Part shown: in pieces, positions 35,312 through 44,292 of the stretch | How the letters are laid out: every line of letters starts with the position of its first letter | How positions within the stretch are numbered: the first letter of the stretch is position 1 | Assembly: GCA_964496475.1 (NCBI GenBank) | Contig: CAZBZS010000012.1 | Coordinates: forward strand, 1-53,719 | Origin: JASLPR01 sp964496475 | GTDB lineage: Bacteria; Chloroflexota; UBA11872; VXNJ01 | Length of the DNA: 53,719 nt | Reading direction: 5' to 3' | Program-made: the position numbers and the translations under genes | The notes under the pieces: model-generated | The model's database searches: none | What the model saw: the letters and a program-made list of their open reading frames with translations, nothing else | Told to the model about the DNA's origin: nothing

Positions 35312-36556
35312 TCAGGCGCTTCCTGTAGCCCCCATTAGTTGCTGGACGTTCTCGCCACAAATCAGGTCCATGTGGCGGGGCGGGATGAAGTCGCAGTGGT
35401 TCCGGACGTAGTCGAGCGACTGCCGATAGGTGCAGTGGCGCTCGACGTTCGGCATGTCAGAGCCCCAGATCAACTTCTCCGGTCCGAGTCGCTCGTAGAA
35501 CTGGCGGATGAGGGGCCATCGCTCAGCGTACGGGTACTCCAAACTCCCGCCATCCTGGATAGGACGCGAGCAATTCCTCGAGTCGCGCGGTGCAGCCAAC
35601 CAGTGCGATCGGCACGGCGAAATGCCGCGCCGCCGCCACGGCCCCGTCGACGACGGCCGAAGGCGCATGGTCGCCTCCCATCGCGTCAACNNNNNNNNNN
35701 CCTGGATGGGAAACAGGATCTCCAATCTCAAGTTGGGAGCTGCGAGTATCTCCCAGATTTCCTCTGGCACCGTTACTTTGTTGCCTCGCTGGAAGTAGGT
35801 GTGGGTGATCCCGTGGGTGAGCAGGCACGGCACGTCCGGGTAGCGGCGTAGCCATCGAGCGAGCGAGCGCAGTTGAAACATGTACGGATCCGGGGCGGGT
35901 TCGGCCGAGGTGACGGCCCAGAAAACCGGCAGGTTCCGATCGCGGACATCGTCCCAGAAGGGCAGGCAGGCGGGATCGTCAAACATTTCGGACCGGCCGT
36001 GGAGGGCTGGCATGACGGTTTCGAAATAGAGTCCGTGCAGGCGCTCCTCGTCGATGGCATGCGCCAGGCGCTTGCGCTGACTGCGGTGTCTCAGGCGCCA
36101 TTCACTCACCTGGGCGAGGGCCCAAAATCGGGTGGGGTGCTTCTTGACGGCCCGGGCCAGGAACGAGTTCAGTTCCCCATAGAGATGACCGGCCTGAAAT
36201 ACGGCCCGGTCGACACCGGCATGGTCCATCTGGGCGACCATCAGATCCGGCGAGGCGCTCAGGTCGACGAGGGTGGGTGGTAGGTATTGCTTGTAGTAGT
36301 CCGTGCCGTCCGCCGTCCATGCCAGGCGGCCGATTCCGGCGCTGCGAAAGTTGACGTCGGTCAGACCGCCGAAGTCATAGCGCGAACCTTCAAACAGGGT
36401 CTGCCGGGCTTCCTCGGTGGAATCGTCCAACCGCCGCGTCGGCTGCTTGTGAAAGGCCATCATCCATTGCAGGAAGCGCATGTGGGCGGCCACGCTGCGG
36501 TGGCCTGACGCACCACCGAAGGCCGGGTAGGCATGAACGTGGCTGTCGACAATCAC
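35312..36556 (-). CDS. Amidohydrolase-2 family metal-dependent hydrolase (interrupted by gap)
   Basis: A TIM-barrel amidohydrolase. The start IVDSHVHAYPAFGG has the HxH metal motif, THGITHTY lies in the middle, and WGSDMPNVERHC carries the late Asp. Family members act as decarboxylases or hydrolases on aromatic or lactone substrates. The frame contains a 147-nt foreign block (N10 plus 137-140 bp resembling plsX) between FPIQ and DGGSLEYPY. The flanks share the 7-mer CCTGGAT (35554-35560 and 35701-35707); deleting one repeat and the block gives a continuous 365-residue protein in the same frame. So the gene is probably intact in the organism and the insertion an assembly fault. Start ATG 36556. 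Confidence 0.8.
   Translation of the reverse strand: MIVDSHVHAYPAFGGASGHRSVAAHMRFLQWMMAFHKQPTRRLDDSTEEARQTLFEGSRYDFGGLTDVNFRSAGIGRLAWTADGTDYYKQYLPPTLVDLSASPDLMVAQMDHAGVDRAVFQAGHLYGELNSFLARAVKKHPTRFWALAQVSEWRLRHRSQRKRLAHAIDEERLHGLYFETVMPALHGRSEMFDDPACLPFWDDVRDRNLPVFWAVTSAEPAPDPYMFQLRSLARWLRRYPDVPCLLTHGITHTYFQRGNKVTVPEEIWEILAAPNLRLEILFPIQXXXXLTRWEATMRLRPSSTGPWRRRGISPCRSHWLAAPRDSRNCSRPIQDGGSLEYPYAERWPLIRQFYERLGPEKLIWGSDMPNVERHCTYRQSLDYVRNHCDFIPPRHMDLICGENVQQLMGATGSA
35561..35700 (-). other. Ten-N gap and plsX-like fragment inside the amidohydrolase
   Basis: Bases 35691-35700 are N. Reading leftward on the minus strand, the next bases encode VDAMGGDHAPSAVVDGAVAA and continue to SYPGW, the N-terminus of PlsX (phosphate acyltransferase), unrelated to the surrounding gene. 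The fragment ends at the 7-mer shared with the other side of the gap. It looks like a mis-joined contig end. Confidence 0.75.
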
Positions 36557-36557
36557 C

Positions 36558-36857
36558 CTACTCCCCTTTCGACAGGGTTGATGCCTCGGTAAGTGTTGCC
36601 CGAGTGGTCTTCACGCGCCAGCCGCCAAAGCCCCGCGCCGATCCAGTATGACAAAGACTACTCTCGCTGCCGGGATAGTCACCTTCAATCGATGACGGCA
36701 CATACGTTTCCTTGAAATCGCGATCGCCGGGGCTCTTGCCACCGCGTCTCAGTTTCACGATGTCCGCCTTGTAGACCTCGTTCTCGCAGCTCACCATGAA
36801 GCCGATCGTATCGCCAAGAGCTACGCTCAGAGGGTCGCTATACCCAACTACCTTCAT
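36558..36857 (-). pseudogene. 5' fragment related to N,N-dimethylformamidase large subunit
   Basis: From ATG 36857 the frame reads MKVVGYSDPLSVALGDTIGF and later KETYVPSSIEGDYPG, as at the N-terminus of proteins similar to the dimethylformamidase beta subunit. Those are 700 or more residues; here the match fades after about 75 residues (HTGSARGFGG) and the frame ends at 100. The frame also extends upstream to 37109 with a Pro-rich, unrelated 84-residue segment, so an artificial or real chimera of 183 residues is possible. Most likely a truncated gene; moderate confidence because the identification is from memory of the family. Confidence 0.5.
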
Positions 36858-37360
36858 GACACCTTGTCTTGCGCAATATCCCGGCCTGAATTGCACATTC
36901 GAGAATAACGAATTCGGAATCCATGCCACCCGAGTCGGACCGGGATCGCTGTACGACACGTAGTCGCCGCGACACCATATGTTGACTTTGGCAGGTCCAA
37001 TGCCTCCGGATGGCAAGCCCGTCTCCGATTCTTCGAAGAGCTCCGGCGCCGTTGGCGTCGGAACCGCCGGGGAGGCTGGGGCAGGCGCGCTGCGCTTCCG
37101 GTCCCGCACCCCATTTCTGAATGCGCAAACTTGCTACCAAATCGCCATTCGAGTAGCCTCCCCGAACTCGAAGCGGGGCTCTATGGGTTTGTGGAAATTT
37201 CACCGTTCTGAGCGTTCCAAGCGGCCGTCGGCAGGCCGTCAGTTTTCGGACCGCTCGCCCCAATGACTCATCACCGGGATAATGGGTTGCTGATTCACTT
37301 CCCCGGGTCCCGTCCGTCCCACATCCGGCCGCGACCCGGCCGTCATCGCGGGAGGCTGTT

Positions 37361-38809
37361 ATGCGCATCGGATACGGTGGAATTTCCTGTGAAAACACCA
37401 CCTTCAATCCTGTGTTCACTCGTCTGGCGGATTTTCAAGTTCTCCGAGCTTCGCAGCTTCCCGCGGGCGGCCGTTACCCGTTCCTCGCTGATCACGACGA
37501 AGTGGACTTCGCTCCCCTTCTCTTTGCCCGCTCCGGTCCCGGCGGGCCCATCGACCTCGCCGACTACCGCACCCTGCGAACCGAGTTCCTCGACCGCCTC
37601 CGTGCCGCCTTGCCTCTCGACGGCCTCTATCTGGACTTCCACGGCGCCATGGTCGCCGTCGGCGTCGATGACCCTGAAGCCGATCTTATCCTTGCCAGCC
37701 GCGACATAGTCGGCCCCGATGTCCCCATCGCTATCAGCCTCGACCTCCACGGCAACGTCTCCGACCCCGTCATCGACAACATCCAGATCGTCACCGCCTA
37801 CCGCACCGCTCCTCACGACGATAGGGAGGCTACCCGCGCACGTGCCGTCGATCTGCTCGTTCAATGCATCCGGCAGGACCAGCGACCCGAAATCGTCCGC
37901 CTCGGCATCCCCGTCCTGTTCCCCGGCGAGCTGACCTCAACCATCCACGAGCCCATGAAAACAGTCTACTCCCTGCTTGAAGCTGTAGACCGGCAGCCCG
38001 GCGTTCTCACCTCCTGCCTCATGATCGGTTTCGCCTGGACCGATCTCCCCATCGCCATGGCCAACGCCCTGGTGACCGGCTTTGACCGTGAAGTCTGTCA
38101 GCGTCAGGCCTCCCGCATCGCCTCCGCCTACTGGGAAGCACATGAGCATTGCGACTACGGCGTCCGCGCCGGATCGCTGGATAAGTGTCTGGATTGGGCC
38201 GCCGAACACAAGAGCAGCCCAGTCTTCATCTCCGATTCTGGCGACAACCCCACCGCCGGCGGTGTCGCCGATCTCAACCTCACCCTCGCCCGGCTCATCG
38301 AACGGGGTGAGACCGATGTCCTCTACGCCAGCATCGCCGATGCTCCCGCCATCGAGCTGCTTCGCGCCGCCGGCGAAGGCGCGGACATTTACCTTTACCT
38401 CGGAGGCCGCTTCGCCCCCGAATTCGGCCCGCCCCTTCCCATCGAGGGCCGCGTCCTGCTGTTCCGTGAAGATCCCGGCCCGCCCTTTGATACCGGTGCC
38501 CTCGCCCTCCTGCGGGTAGACGGCATCGACATCATCGTCACCGACCATCGCTGTTCCTTCACCGATCTCGACGAATACAACCTCCTCGACATCGACCCGA
38601 CCCGCTACCGTCTCGTCGTCGTGAAGCTAGGCTACCTCTTTAGCCAGCTCCGCGAAATCTCTTCCTTGGCCCTCATGGCCCTCACCCCCGGCACCGTCAC
38701 CCTCAATCTGTCCACCCTGCCCTTCCACCGCGTCCAGCGCCCCATGTTCCCCCTCGACACCGATTTCGCCTGGTCACCACCCACTCCCGGCGAGCCCGGC
38801 GCCTACTAA
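37361..38809 (+). CDS. M81-family metallopeptidase (MlrC-like)
   Basis: A 482-residue MlrC/M81 protein, named from the enzyme that cuts linearised microcystin; most homologs act on unknown small peptides or amides. It starts RIGYGGISCENTTFNP (usual R-I-x-x-G-x-x-x-E-T-N-T-F), has YLDFHGAMV, SLDLHGNVSD with the metal-binding Asp and His, FISDSGDNPTAGG, and a C-terminal domain with VVVKLGYLFSQLREI (usual vK..~f). No signal peptide. Its third codon positions are strongly C-rich compared with the wall operon, a trait shared with the SDR that follows. It lies in the island and is complete. Confidence 0.88.
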   Translation: MRIGYGGISCENTTFNPVFTRLADFQVLRASQLPAGGRYPFLADHDEVDFAPLLFARSGPGGPIDLADYRTLRTEFLDRLRAALPLDGLYLDFHGAMVAVGVDDPEADLILASRDIVGPDVPIAISLDLHGNVSDPVIDNIQIVTAYRTAPHDDREATRARAVDLLVQCIRQDQRPEIVRLGIPVLFPGELTSTIHEPMKTVYSLLEAVDRQPGVLTSCLMIGFAWTDLPIAMANALVTGFDREVCQRQASRIASAYWEAHEHCDYGVRAGSLDKCLDWAAEHKSSPVFISDSGDNPTAGGVADLNLTLARLIERGETDVLYASIADAPAIELLRAAGEGADIYLYLGGRFAPEFGPPLPIEGRVLLFREDPGPPFDTGALALLRVDGIDIIVTDHRCSFTDLDEYNLLDIDPTRYRLVVVKLGYLFSQLREISSLALMALTPGTVTLNLSTLPFHRVQRPMFPLDTDFAWSPPTPGEPGAY

Positions 38810-38919
38810 CTCCCCCGCCCCACCCCCGACTATCATCTGTCCCTGGCGACACCGATAGCGGAGTTGGCCGTGGTGAAGTCGCCCGTCAACGCCTCCGCCC
38901 CCCTATAGGAGCAGTAGCC

Positions 38920-39687
38920 ATGGGCAGACTCGATGGAAAAGTCGCTATCGTCAGCGGCGGCGGCAAAGGGATCGGTAAAGGCATCGCCGAGCGCTTCGCC
39001 GCCGAGGGTTGCCGTGTCATCCTCGCGCAGCGGGACTCCGACAGCCTTGAGGACACCGTTGGTGCGATCAATTCCGCTGGCGGCGAGGCCCTCGGCGTCT
39101 TGACCGACGTCCGCGATCGCCAGTCCATCCAGAAGCTGGTCCATTCCACCGTTAGCACTTATGACCGCCTCGACATCCTTGTTAACAACGCCGCCATCGC
39201 CGGCCAACCCGGACATTTCCTCGAACTCACCGACGAAACCTGGGACGACTACATCGCCACCAACCTCACCGGCGCATTTCTTCTCGCCCGCGCCGCCGTG
39301 CGCGAGATGATCGCCCGCGAAACCCCTGGTCGGATCATCAACATCGGCTCCGTCAATTCCTTCGTCGCCCAGGCCAACGCCACCCCATACGTCGCCAGCA
39401 AAGGCGGCATCCTCATGCTCACCAAGGGTATGGCCATCGACCTGGCCCGTTATGGCATCGCCGTAAACATGATTGCCCCGGGGCCCATCCAGGTCGAGCG
39501 CAACAGCGCCTTGCACACCGATCCCGACACTCAGGAGAGACTCAAGCGCATGGTCCCCGCCGCCCGCTCCGGCACTCCTGCCGACTGCGCCGGAGCCGCC
39601 CTCTATTTCGCTGGCGACGACTGCACCTACGTCACTGGCGCCACCATCACCGTCGACGGCGGCATGATCTCCGCCCTTAGTTTCTGA
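38920..39687 (+). CDS. SDR-family oxidoreductase
   Basis: A 255-residue SDR. VSGGGKGIGKG is the cofactor motif, VNNAAIAG stands for NNAG, Ser in NIGSVNSF and YVASK complete the active site, and the ending is VTGATITVDGGMISAL. ATG 38920 follows AGGAG by nine bases. It shares the C-rich codon pattern of the MlrC gene 110 bp upstream and may form a unit with it. Substrate unknown. Confidence 0.9.
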   Translation: MGRLDGKVAIVSGGGKGIGKGIAERFAAEGCRVILAQRDSDSLEDTVGAINSAGGEALGVLTDVRDRQSIQKLVHSTVSTYDRLDILVNNAAIAGQPGHFLELTDETWDDYIATNLTGAFLLARAAVREMIARETPGRIINIGSVNSFVAQANATPYVASKGGILMLTKGMAIDLARYGIAVNMIAPGPIQVERNSALHTDPDTQERLKRMVPAARSGTPADCAGAALYFAGDDCTYVTGATITVDGGMISALSF

Positions 39688-39817
39688 CCCCACCCCTCTC
39701 CCTCGTCCATCCACGCCCCTCTCATTTCGATCATTCCATTCCTGATCATGTAGGGTGCGCGTTCCTGACCAACACTGATTTGCTAATACCTCCGCCGCCG
39801 CAACTGGAGTCTCCTAA

Positions 39818-40012
39818 ATGTCCTCACCCCCCCCTCGACCCTGGCCTGTAAGCATCGGACTGGCCGCCGCCGGCATCGCGCTCATCTTGGCGCTCGCCGT
39901 GGGAGTGAACCTCCTAATCCCTGGTCGCGTGATGCAATGGGACATCGTCACGATAATGGGCGTGGTTGGCCTGATCGCTTTATCTCTGGCCTTCCGCTTT
40001 CGTTTTCTTTAA
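39818..40012 (+). CDS. Small two-helix membrane protein, function unknown
   Basis: A 64-residue protein with two hydrophobic helices (about 11-33 and 42-59) joined by PGRVMQWD and ending in RFRFL. It has a plausible ribosome-binding site (CTGGAG) and ATG start. No family recognised; the helix-loop-helix pattern and basic end suggest an inner-membrane protein. Confidence 0.45.
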   Translation: MSSPPPRPWPVSIGLAAAGIALILALAVGVNLLIPGRVMQWDIVTIMGVVGLIALSLAFRFRFL

Positions 40013-40365
40013 CCGGCCGCTTCCATTCATTTTTGGCTGACCGGCGGACCAGTCGTATCGGTGGCAAAAATTGACTGGTGAGGCCAAATCCGATTCCCTA
40101 TTGCGGCGCGACTTGCAGTACAACGTGTTCGGAGTTGCCCGCGGGAGGTATTGATGACGGACAGCAACAACTATCGCGGCGTATTCGCCCACCAGACTCG
40201 GATTGATTTGGCCCCACCAAGCGCTCCCTTGCCTCCCGGTCGTTTTGCGCATCGCCGCGAGGCGAGACACCGCGTGCACCACGCATGCCGGCCGATGCTA
40301 CCACCCACTCGCAGCCTGCAATGGAGCCCAGTCGTATTGAATCGGCCGGTGAAGGTTGGGAGCAA
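40013..40365. other. Intergenic region with a possible truncated gene start
   Basis: No full gene is visible. At 40154 an ATG behind GGGAGG starts MTDSNNYRGVFAH, which resembles the opening of DapA-family proteins, but the match ends after about 13 residues. It may be another truncated insert; evidence is thin. Confidence 0.3.
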
Positions 40366-41688
40366 ATGAGCACGCCGATCGAATACTCGTTTCCGCCGAC
40401 AACGTTGGTAACCGAGCAGATTCTGGACCGCGCCGACGCGGTGCTTGCGGGCGGGTCACTGGGCTATTTTGCGTTGCCCCGGGACGTCGATGTGGTGGTC
40501 CGCGAGGGACGCGGTTCCCACCTGATCGATGTCGAGGGTCGCGAGTTCATAGATTTCCTGCTGGGCTCGGGACCGATGTTGGTGGGGCATGCCAACCCGC
40601 ACGTCATGGCGGCGGTAGAAGCACAAATCAAGCGCGGTTCAACCTTCTACTTTCTCAATGAACCGGCGATCCGGCTGTCCGAGCGGCTGGTGGAAGCGAT
40701 TCCCTGCGCGGAGGAAGTGCGCTACACGAGCACCGGCAATGAGGCGACGTATCTGGCGCTGCGCTGCGCGCGGGCCCACACCGGACGCTCCAAGATCCTC
40801 AAGTTCGAGGGCGGCTGGCACGGTATGCACGACTACGCCCTGTGGGGGACGGTGCCGGGCGCGCCCAGCGATTACCCGCGGGCCAAGCCCGACTCGCTGG
40901 GCATCCCCGGCGTGCTGGCCGACGAGGTGCTGGTGGCGCCGTTCAACGACACTGCGACCACGCTGCAGATCGTCGAGGAGCATGCGGACGAACTGGCAGC
41001 GGTCATGATCGAGCCACTCCAGCGCGTCCTCAAGCCCGAGCCCGGTTTCCTAGAGGCGATCCGCGAAGTGACCCGGCGTTGCGGAATCGTGATGATCTTC
41101 GATGAGGTCGTCACCGGTTTCCGCATCGCATGGGGAGGGGCGCAGGAACTCTACGGGGTGGTGCCGGACATGGCGACCTGCGGCAAGGCCATGGCCGGCG
41201 GATTTCCGCTGGCGGCCATTGTGGGCCACCGAGACATCATGAGCTCGTTCGGCAATATCTCGCGGCCGTCGAGAACCGTTGCCTGGGCCAGCGGCACATT
41301 CAGCGGTAACCCGGTCGCCGCGGCCGCCGGCCTGGCCGCACTTGAGGTACTGGAGGCGCCCGGTATGTATGATCAACTGCGCCGCATCGGGTCGCGGTTG
41401 CGGGCGGGCATCGTCGAGGCCGGTCAACGGCGGGGATTTGCAGTCCAGGCACTCGGGGAGGATGCGGTGTTCGGGGTGCGTTTCATGGAGAATGCCCATC
41501 CCACATCTTGGGCGGATCTGCTGGAGAACGACCGTGAGCTGGGCACACGTTGGGCGATGGAATGCGTGCGGCGCGGGGCGCTGATTCTGCCAAACGAGAA
41601 GATTTACATTTCGGTCGCGCACACCGAGGCTGATGTCGATCGCGCTTTGGAGATCTGCGACGCGGCGTTCGCCGCCTGCGAAGAGTAG
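40366..41688 (+). CDS. Class III aminotransferase, glutamate-1-semialdehyde mutase-like
   Basis: A 440-residue PLP-dependent class III aminotransferase. Seen: FIDFLLGSGPMLVGHANP, TSTGNEATYLALRCAR, GGWHGMHDY, IFDEVVTGFRIAWGG (Asp contacting the PLP ring) and CGKAMAGGFPLAA with the PLP Lys. It resembles glutamate-1-semialdehyde 2,1-aminomutase but also many omega-amino-acid transaminases; in an island of catabolic genes a transaminase role on an amine or amino acid is likelier than haem synthesis. The frame is open to 40285; ATG 40366 has GGGAG five bases upstream and the family N-terminus. Confidence 0.88.
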   Translation: MSTPIEYSFPPTTLVTEQILDRADAVLAGGSLGYFALPRDVDVVVREGRGSHLIDVEGREFIDFLLGSGPMLVGHANPHVMAAVEAQIKRGSTFYFLNEPAIRLSERLVEAIPCAEEVRYTSTGNEATYLALRCARAHTGRSKILKFEGGWHGMHDYALWGTVPGAPSDYPRAKPDSLGIPGVLADEVLVAPFNDTATTLQIVEEHADELAAVMIEPLQRVLKPEPGFLEAIREVTRRCGIVMIFDEVVTGFRIAWGGAQELYGVVPDMATCGKAMAGGFPLAAIVGHRDIMSSFGNISRPSRTVAWASGTFSGNPVAAAAGLAALEVLEAPGMYDQLRRIGSRLRAGIVEAGQRRGFAVQALGEDAVFGVRFMENAHPTSWADLLENDRELGTRWAMECVRRGALILPNEKIYISVAHTEADVDRALEICDAAFAACEE

Positions 41689-41700
41689 GAGCCGGAGGGC

Positions 41701-41766
41701 CTACAGCTCCAGCGGCATCCGAGCGGTCAGGGCGCCATCGACGAAGAGCACGGCGCCTGCACCCGC
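41701..41766 (-). pseudogene. C-terminal tip of an SDR
   Basis: Twenty-one residues (GAGAVLFVDGALTARMPLEL then TAG) match the last strand and tail of SDR proteins. The rest of the gene is missing, and an epoxide hydrolase remnant starts right next to it. It is a short relic and is not expressed as such. Confidence 0.5.
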
Positions 41767-42222
41767 CTAGCGCAACGTTCGGGCGAACGCCCGGATGTCA
41801 TTGACCAGCAAATCGGGCTGCTCCAGGGCCGCGAAGTGGCCACCGCAGGGCATCTCGGTCCATCGCGCAATGTTATAGACGCGCTCGACGTAGGATCGGG
41901 GCGGCCAGGACAGGATCTCGGCCGGGAATAGAGCCGCTGCCGTCGGTACCTCGACGCGCTTGCCGTCCGACGACAGCACGCGCCCGCCTTCCTCGCGCCG
42001 GCCGTAGTAGACCCAGGACGCCGTGTTGAAAGTGCCGGTGACCAAGTAGACCATGATGTTGGTCAGCAGCGAGTCCATGCTGTACACGCTCTCGATGTTG
42101 GCGCCATAGGCCCAACCACCGTCGTCGGGCATCTCGTGCCACGGGTATTCCCCAACCCGCGTGCGGATTCGATCGAGGGTCTCGCCGGGAACATCGATAC
42201 GAAAGGGGCGACTGATTGTCAT
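41767..42222 (-). pseudogene. Epoxide hydrolase with large internal deletion
   Basis: The frame is open for 151 residues but joins the two ends of an EphA-type alpha/beta-hydrolase. The N-terminal EHN domain (FRIDVPGETLDRIRTRV, YPWHEMPDDGGWAYG) runs into the C-terminal region (SLLTNIMVYLVTGTF, VPTAAALFPAE, TEMPCGGHFAALEQP), which holds the catalytic His. The middle, about 220-240 residues in homologs and including the nucleophilic Asp, is missing. The deletion keeps the frame. The product cannot hydrolyse epoxides. The start is eight bases from the second N-gap, so an assembly cause cannot be excluded. Confidence 0.7.
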
Positions 42223-42230
42223 GCTCCATT

Positions 42231-42240
42231 NNNNNNNNNN
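42231..42240. other. Ten-N assembly gap
   Basis: A run of exactly ten N separates the epoxide hydrolase start from the recombinase fragment. True distance and content are unknown, so continuity across it should not be assumed. Confidence 0.95.
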
Positions 42241-42419
42241 CTCTCCCTATCTAAGTGGTTCGAGCCATTCCTGAGCGCGGGGAGTCGGCTCCGTCCAGCA
42301 AGCACTATTCGCCCATGGTGCTTGATAACTCGTCCGATCAGAGCAAATGTCACGGTGAGAATCCATCAGATGGAGGCCACCTTGGCGAGCAGAGAATCAC
42401 TACCTGCAGTTTTCGATGA

Positions 42420-42603
42420 TTCGGCCTCCGGTGGGAGGACGTGGACCTGGAGGGCCGCACTCTCACCGTGGCGAAAGCGTTGCATAGATTGGAAGGCCGA
42501 TTCCAACTGGCGGATCGCAAAGCCACACACCCTCGTCGGAGGGTCAGTCTCCGCCAGATGGCGGTGAACGCACTCGGCCGCCACCGCGCACGACGATCTC
42601 AAG
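42420..42603 (+). pseudogene. Tyrosine recombinase, middle fragment
   Basis: After a stop at about 42417 the frame reads FGLRWEDVDLEGRTLTVAKA, then LHRLEGRFQLAD, RRRVSLRQMAVNALGRHRAR. This is the start of the catalytic domain of phage-type integrases (GLRWxDVDL contains the first catalytic Arg region). The match ends at about 42603. The rest of the catalytic domain appears at 44293, so this is the left part of one split gene. Confidence 0.7.
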
Positions 42604-42658
42604 GGCGATGCTCGGGATGCTCGGCGCGCTGGTCGCCGGTTGCGGTTTTAGATGAGAT

Positions 42659-43654
42659 TCAGGCGCACCAGGGTGCGTCGGCGCTCCAGCTGCGGATCAA
42701 GGCGGAGTTGTCGTGATCGATCAGGCGGTCGCGAGCGTCGGCCCATCTCTCCTGCCAGCGCTGATGGTCGTGAAGCTCTTGCGACGGATCGGACCGGCTG
42801 CGGCCGATGAAACCGGGAAAGATTTCGCGGCCCGTTGGCTGGCCCACCGGCTGGTAACGGAGGTCGAGACTCCAACGGAGCCTATCGCTTTGGTTCAACA
42901 GAGAGCCGTGGATGGTCTGCCGGTGCAGCAGGACAATGGAGCCGGCGTTCACCGGCAGCGGGAGCGCAAGGTCGGCCGGGATATACTCATCCGGGATTAC
43001 CGGGCCGAGCAGGTTGACCGGGCAGTGCGGAATCAGATCACCCCGATGGCTCCTTGGCACAACCTTCAGGCAGCCCATCTCTTCGGACGCGTCGGTGACT
43101 GCCACCCAGACTGTGATGATATCGCTATCGTCGGCGTCCTCTTTGAGAACGCTGAGATCCTGGTGCCATCCCTGGGCCTCGGTGACGATGCTGTTCTTGC
43201 GGGTCACCCGCAGACCGGCGGACGGCGGCTTGATGCGAACATGCTGCACAGGATTTACGTAAATCTCAGGGCCGATTACCTGCTCGACAATGTCGAGAAT
43301 GGCCGGATGTCGGAGCATGTCAAAGACCGGCTTTCCAAGGTATATGGGCTTAGAATCTGACACGTGGAGCCCGTATAGCGTGAAAGTTATGTCAAATCGG
43401 GTCCAGTCCAGGGACTCGCATTGTCGGACGAGCTGAACGAATCGTTGTTCGAACGACATCGTCTGGTCGTAGGAGCTGATCTCACTGCTTTTCAACATGC
43501 GGTCGGCTTCCCGGTCGAGCAGATCGCTGTAGCCGGAGCGCAATGGTCGGAAGTCAGTTAGCGGATCGAAAACGTCTTCGATGACCGCATATCCCAGGTC
43601 GTGAAACTGGGCCAGATCTAGGTTGGTCGACGTTGCGGTCAATAATTCCTCCAA
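42659..43654 (-). CDS. Phytanoyl-CoA dioxygenase (PhyH) family protein
   Basis: A 331-residue Fe(II)/2-oxoglutarate dioxygenase. The iron-binding HxD is in GWHQDLSVL (about 163-171), the distal His in RQTIHGSLLNQS (about 249), and the 2-oxoglutarate Arg follows in LRWSLDLRYQP. Members hydroxylate small organic acids or phospholipid-derived substrates; the substrate is unknown here. It starts at TTG 43654 (no ATG is available) and is antisense to the recombinase fragments on either side, between which it is inserted. It is intact, unlike most of its neighbours, suggesting recent arrival or selection. Confidence 0.88.
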   Translation of the reverse strand: MEELLTATSTNLDLAQFHDLGYAVIEDVFDPLTDFRPLRSGYSDLLDREADRMLKSSEISSYDQTMSFEQRFVQLVRQCESLDWTRFDITFTLYGLHVSDSKPIYLGKPVFDMLRHPAILDIVEQVIGPEIYVNPVQHVRIKPPSAGLRVTRKNSIVTEAQGWHQDLSVLKEDADDSDIITVWVAVTDASEEMGCLKVVPRSHRGDLIPHCPVNLLGPVIPDEYIPADLALPLPVNAGSIVLLHRQTIHGSLLNQSDRLRWSLDLRYQPVGQPTGREIFPGFIGRSRSDPSQELHDHQRWQERWADARDRLIDHDNSALIRSWSADAPWCA

Positions 43655-43992
43655 CGGTCGGTTGGGTCGTCGCGACAGCCTCGCAAGTGAGATAGATTCT
43701 AGCGAATTTCAGTTCAGGCTGGCGGCCATTTTGGATTGGGTCCGAACCCGCAGAAGATTCCTGGGGTGCCGAAGACGTAATGGCCCGCTCTCCCGGAGCC
43801 TGGCCGCTAAATCGTGGCAGGATTGTTCATGGTGTACCTAGACTGCGTTTGCCGAGGATCGTGTCGTCATGGGCGACTCTAAGCAGAGCGCACATAGCCG
43901 GACTCTCGGTCCGCGAACGCGCTGCGTTATTCAGTCAGTAGGTGCAACTCGATCGAGCACCAATTAGTGCCGGACTATGCCTGGTCATCTGT
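43655..43992. other. Intergenic region upstream of the PhyH gene
   Basis: About 340 bp between the PhyH start and a glycosidase fragment. It presumably holds the PhyH promoter (minus strand). I see no reading frame with recognisable similarity and no clear hairpin. Confidence 0.5.
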
Positions 43993-44223
43993 CTAATCTC
44001 CGTAGACAGAAGACGGCGATTTCTCTAGGGGCCGGCCTGGAAAGTAAGGATGAACCTCCCACGGCTGGTCCCGCTTGATCAGCGGATTGCGGTCGTGTTT
44101 CTTCGGCGTGTGCTGCCGCCGGGTCACGTTCTTCACCGCCGCCACCACGTCGTCATCGATGAATAGTTGCCGCCGATCGCCCACGCTCTTAAATCGCTGA
44201 TCCTCCGGATACGCTACCCACAT
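43993..44223 (-). pseudogene. 5' fragment of a glycosidase-like gene
   Basis: From ATG 44223 the frame encodes VGDRRQLFIDDDVVAAV, VTRRQHTPKKHDRNPLI, DQPWEVHPYF. This matches the N-terminus of five-bladed-propeller glycosidase-like proteins (LFxDDxxIE...NPLI...PWE), which are 400 or more residues. Here it ends after 76 residues with an unrelated tail. A truncated gene carried in the insert that splits the recombinase. Confidence 0.5.
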
Positions 44224-44292
44224 ATCAAAGTCCCGCCGTTCGCTGTGATAGACACGAGCCTGATTATGCGCGTGTCGGCCGATCCGAGCAGC

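Noticed and set aside
36838..37419. 193-codon minus ORF overlapping the formamidase fragment
   Set aside because: No family features, Arg-rich shadow composition.
42713..43360. 215-codon + strand ORF opposite PhyH
   Set aside because: Antisense to an intact PhyH gene with catalytic motifs; no similarity seen.
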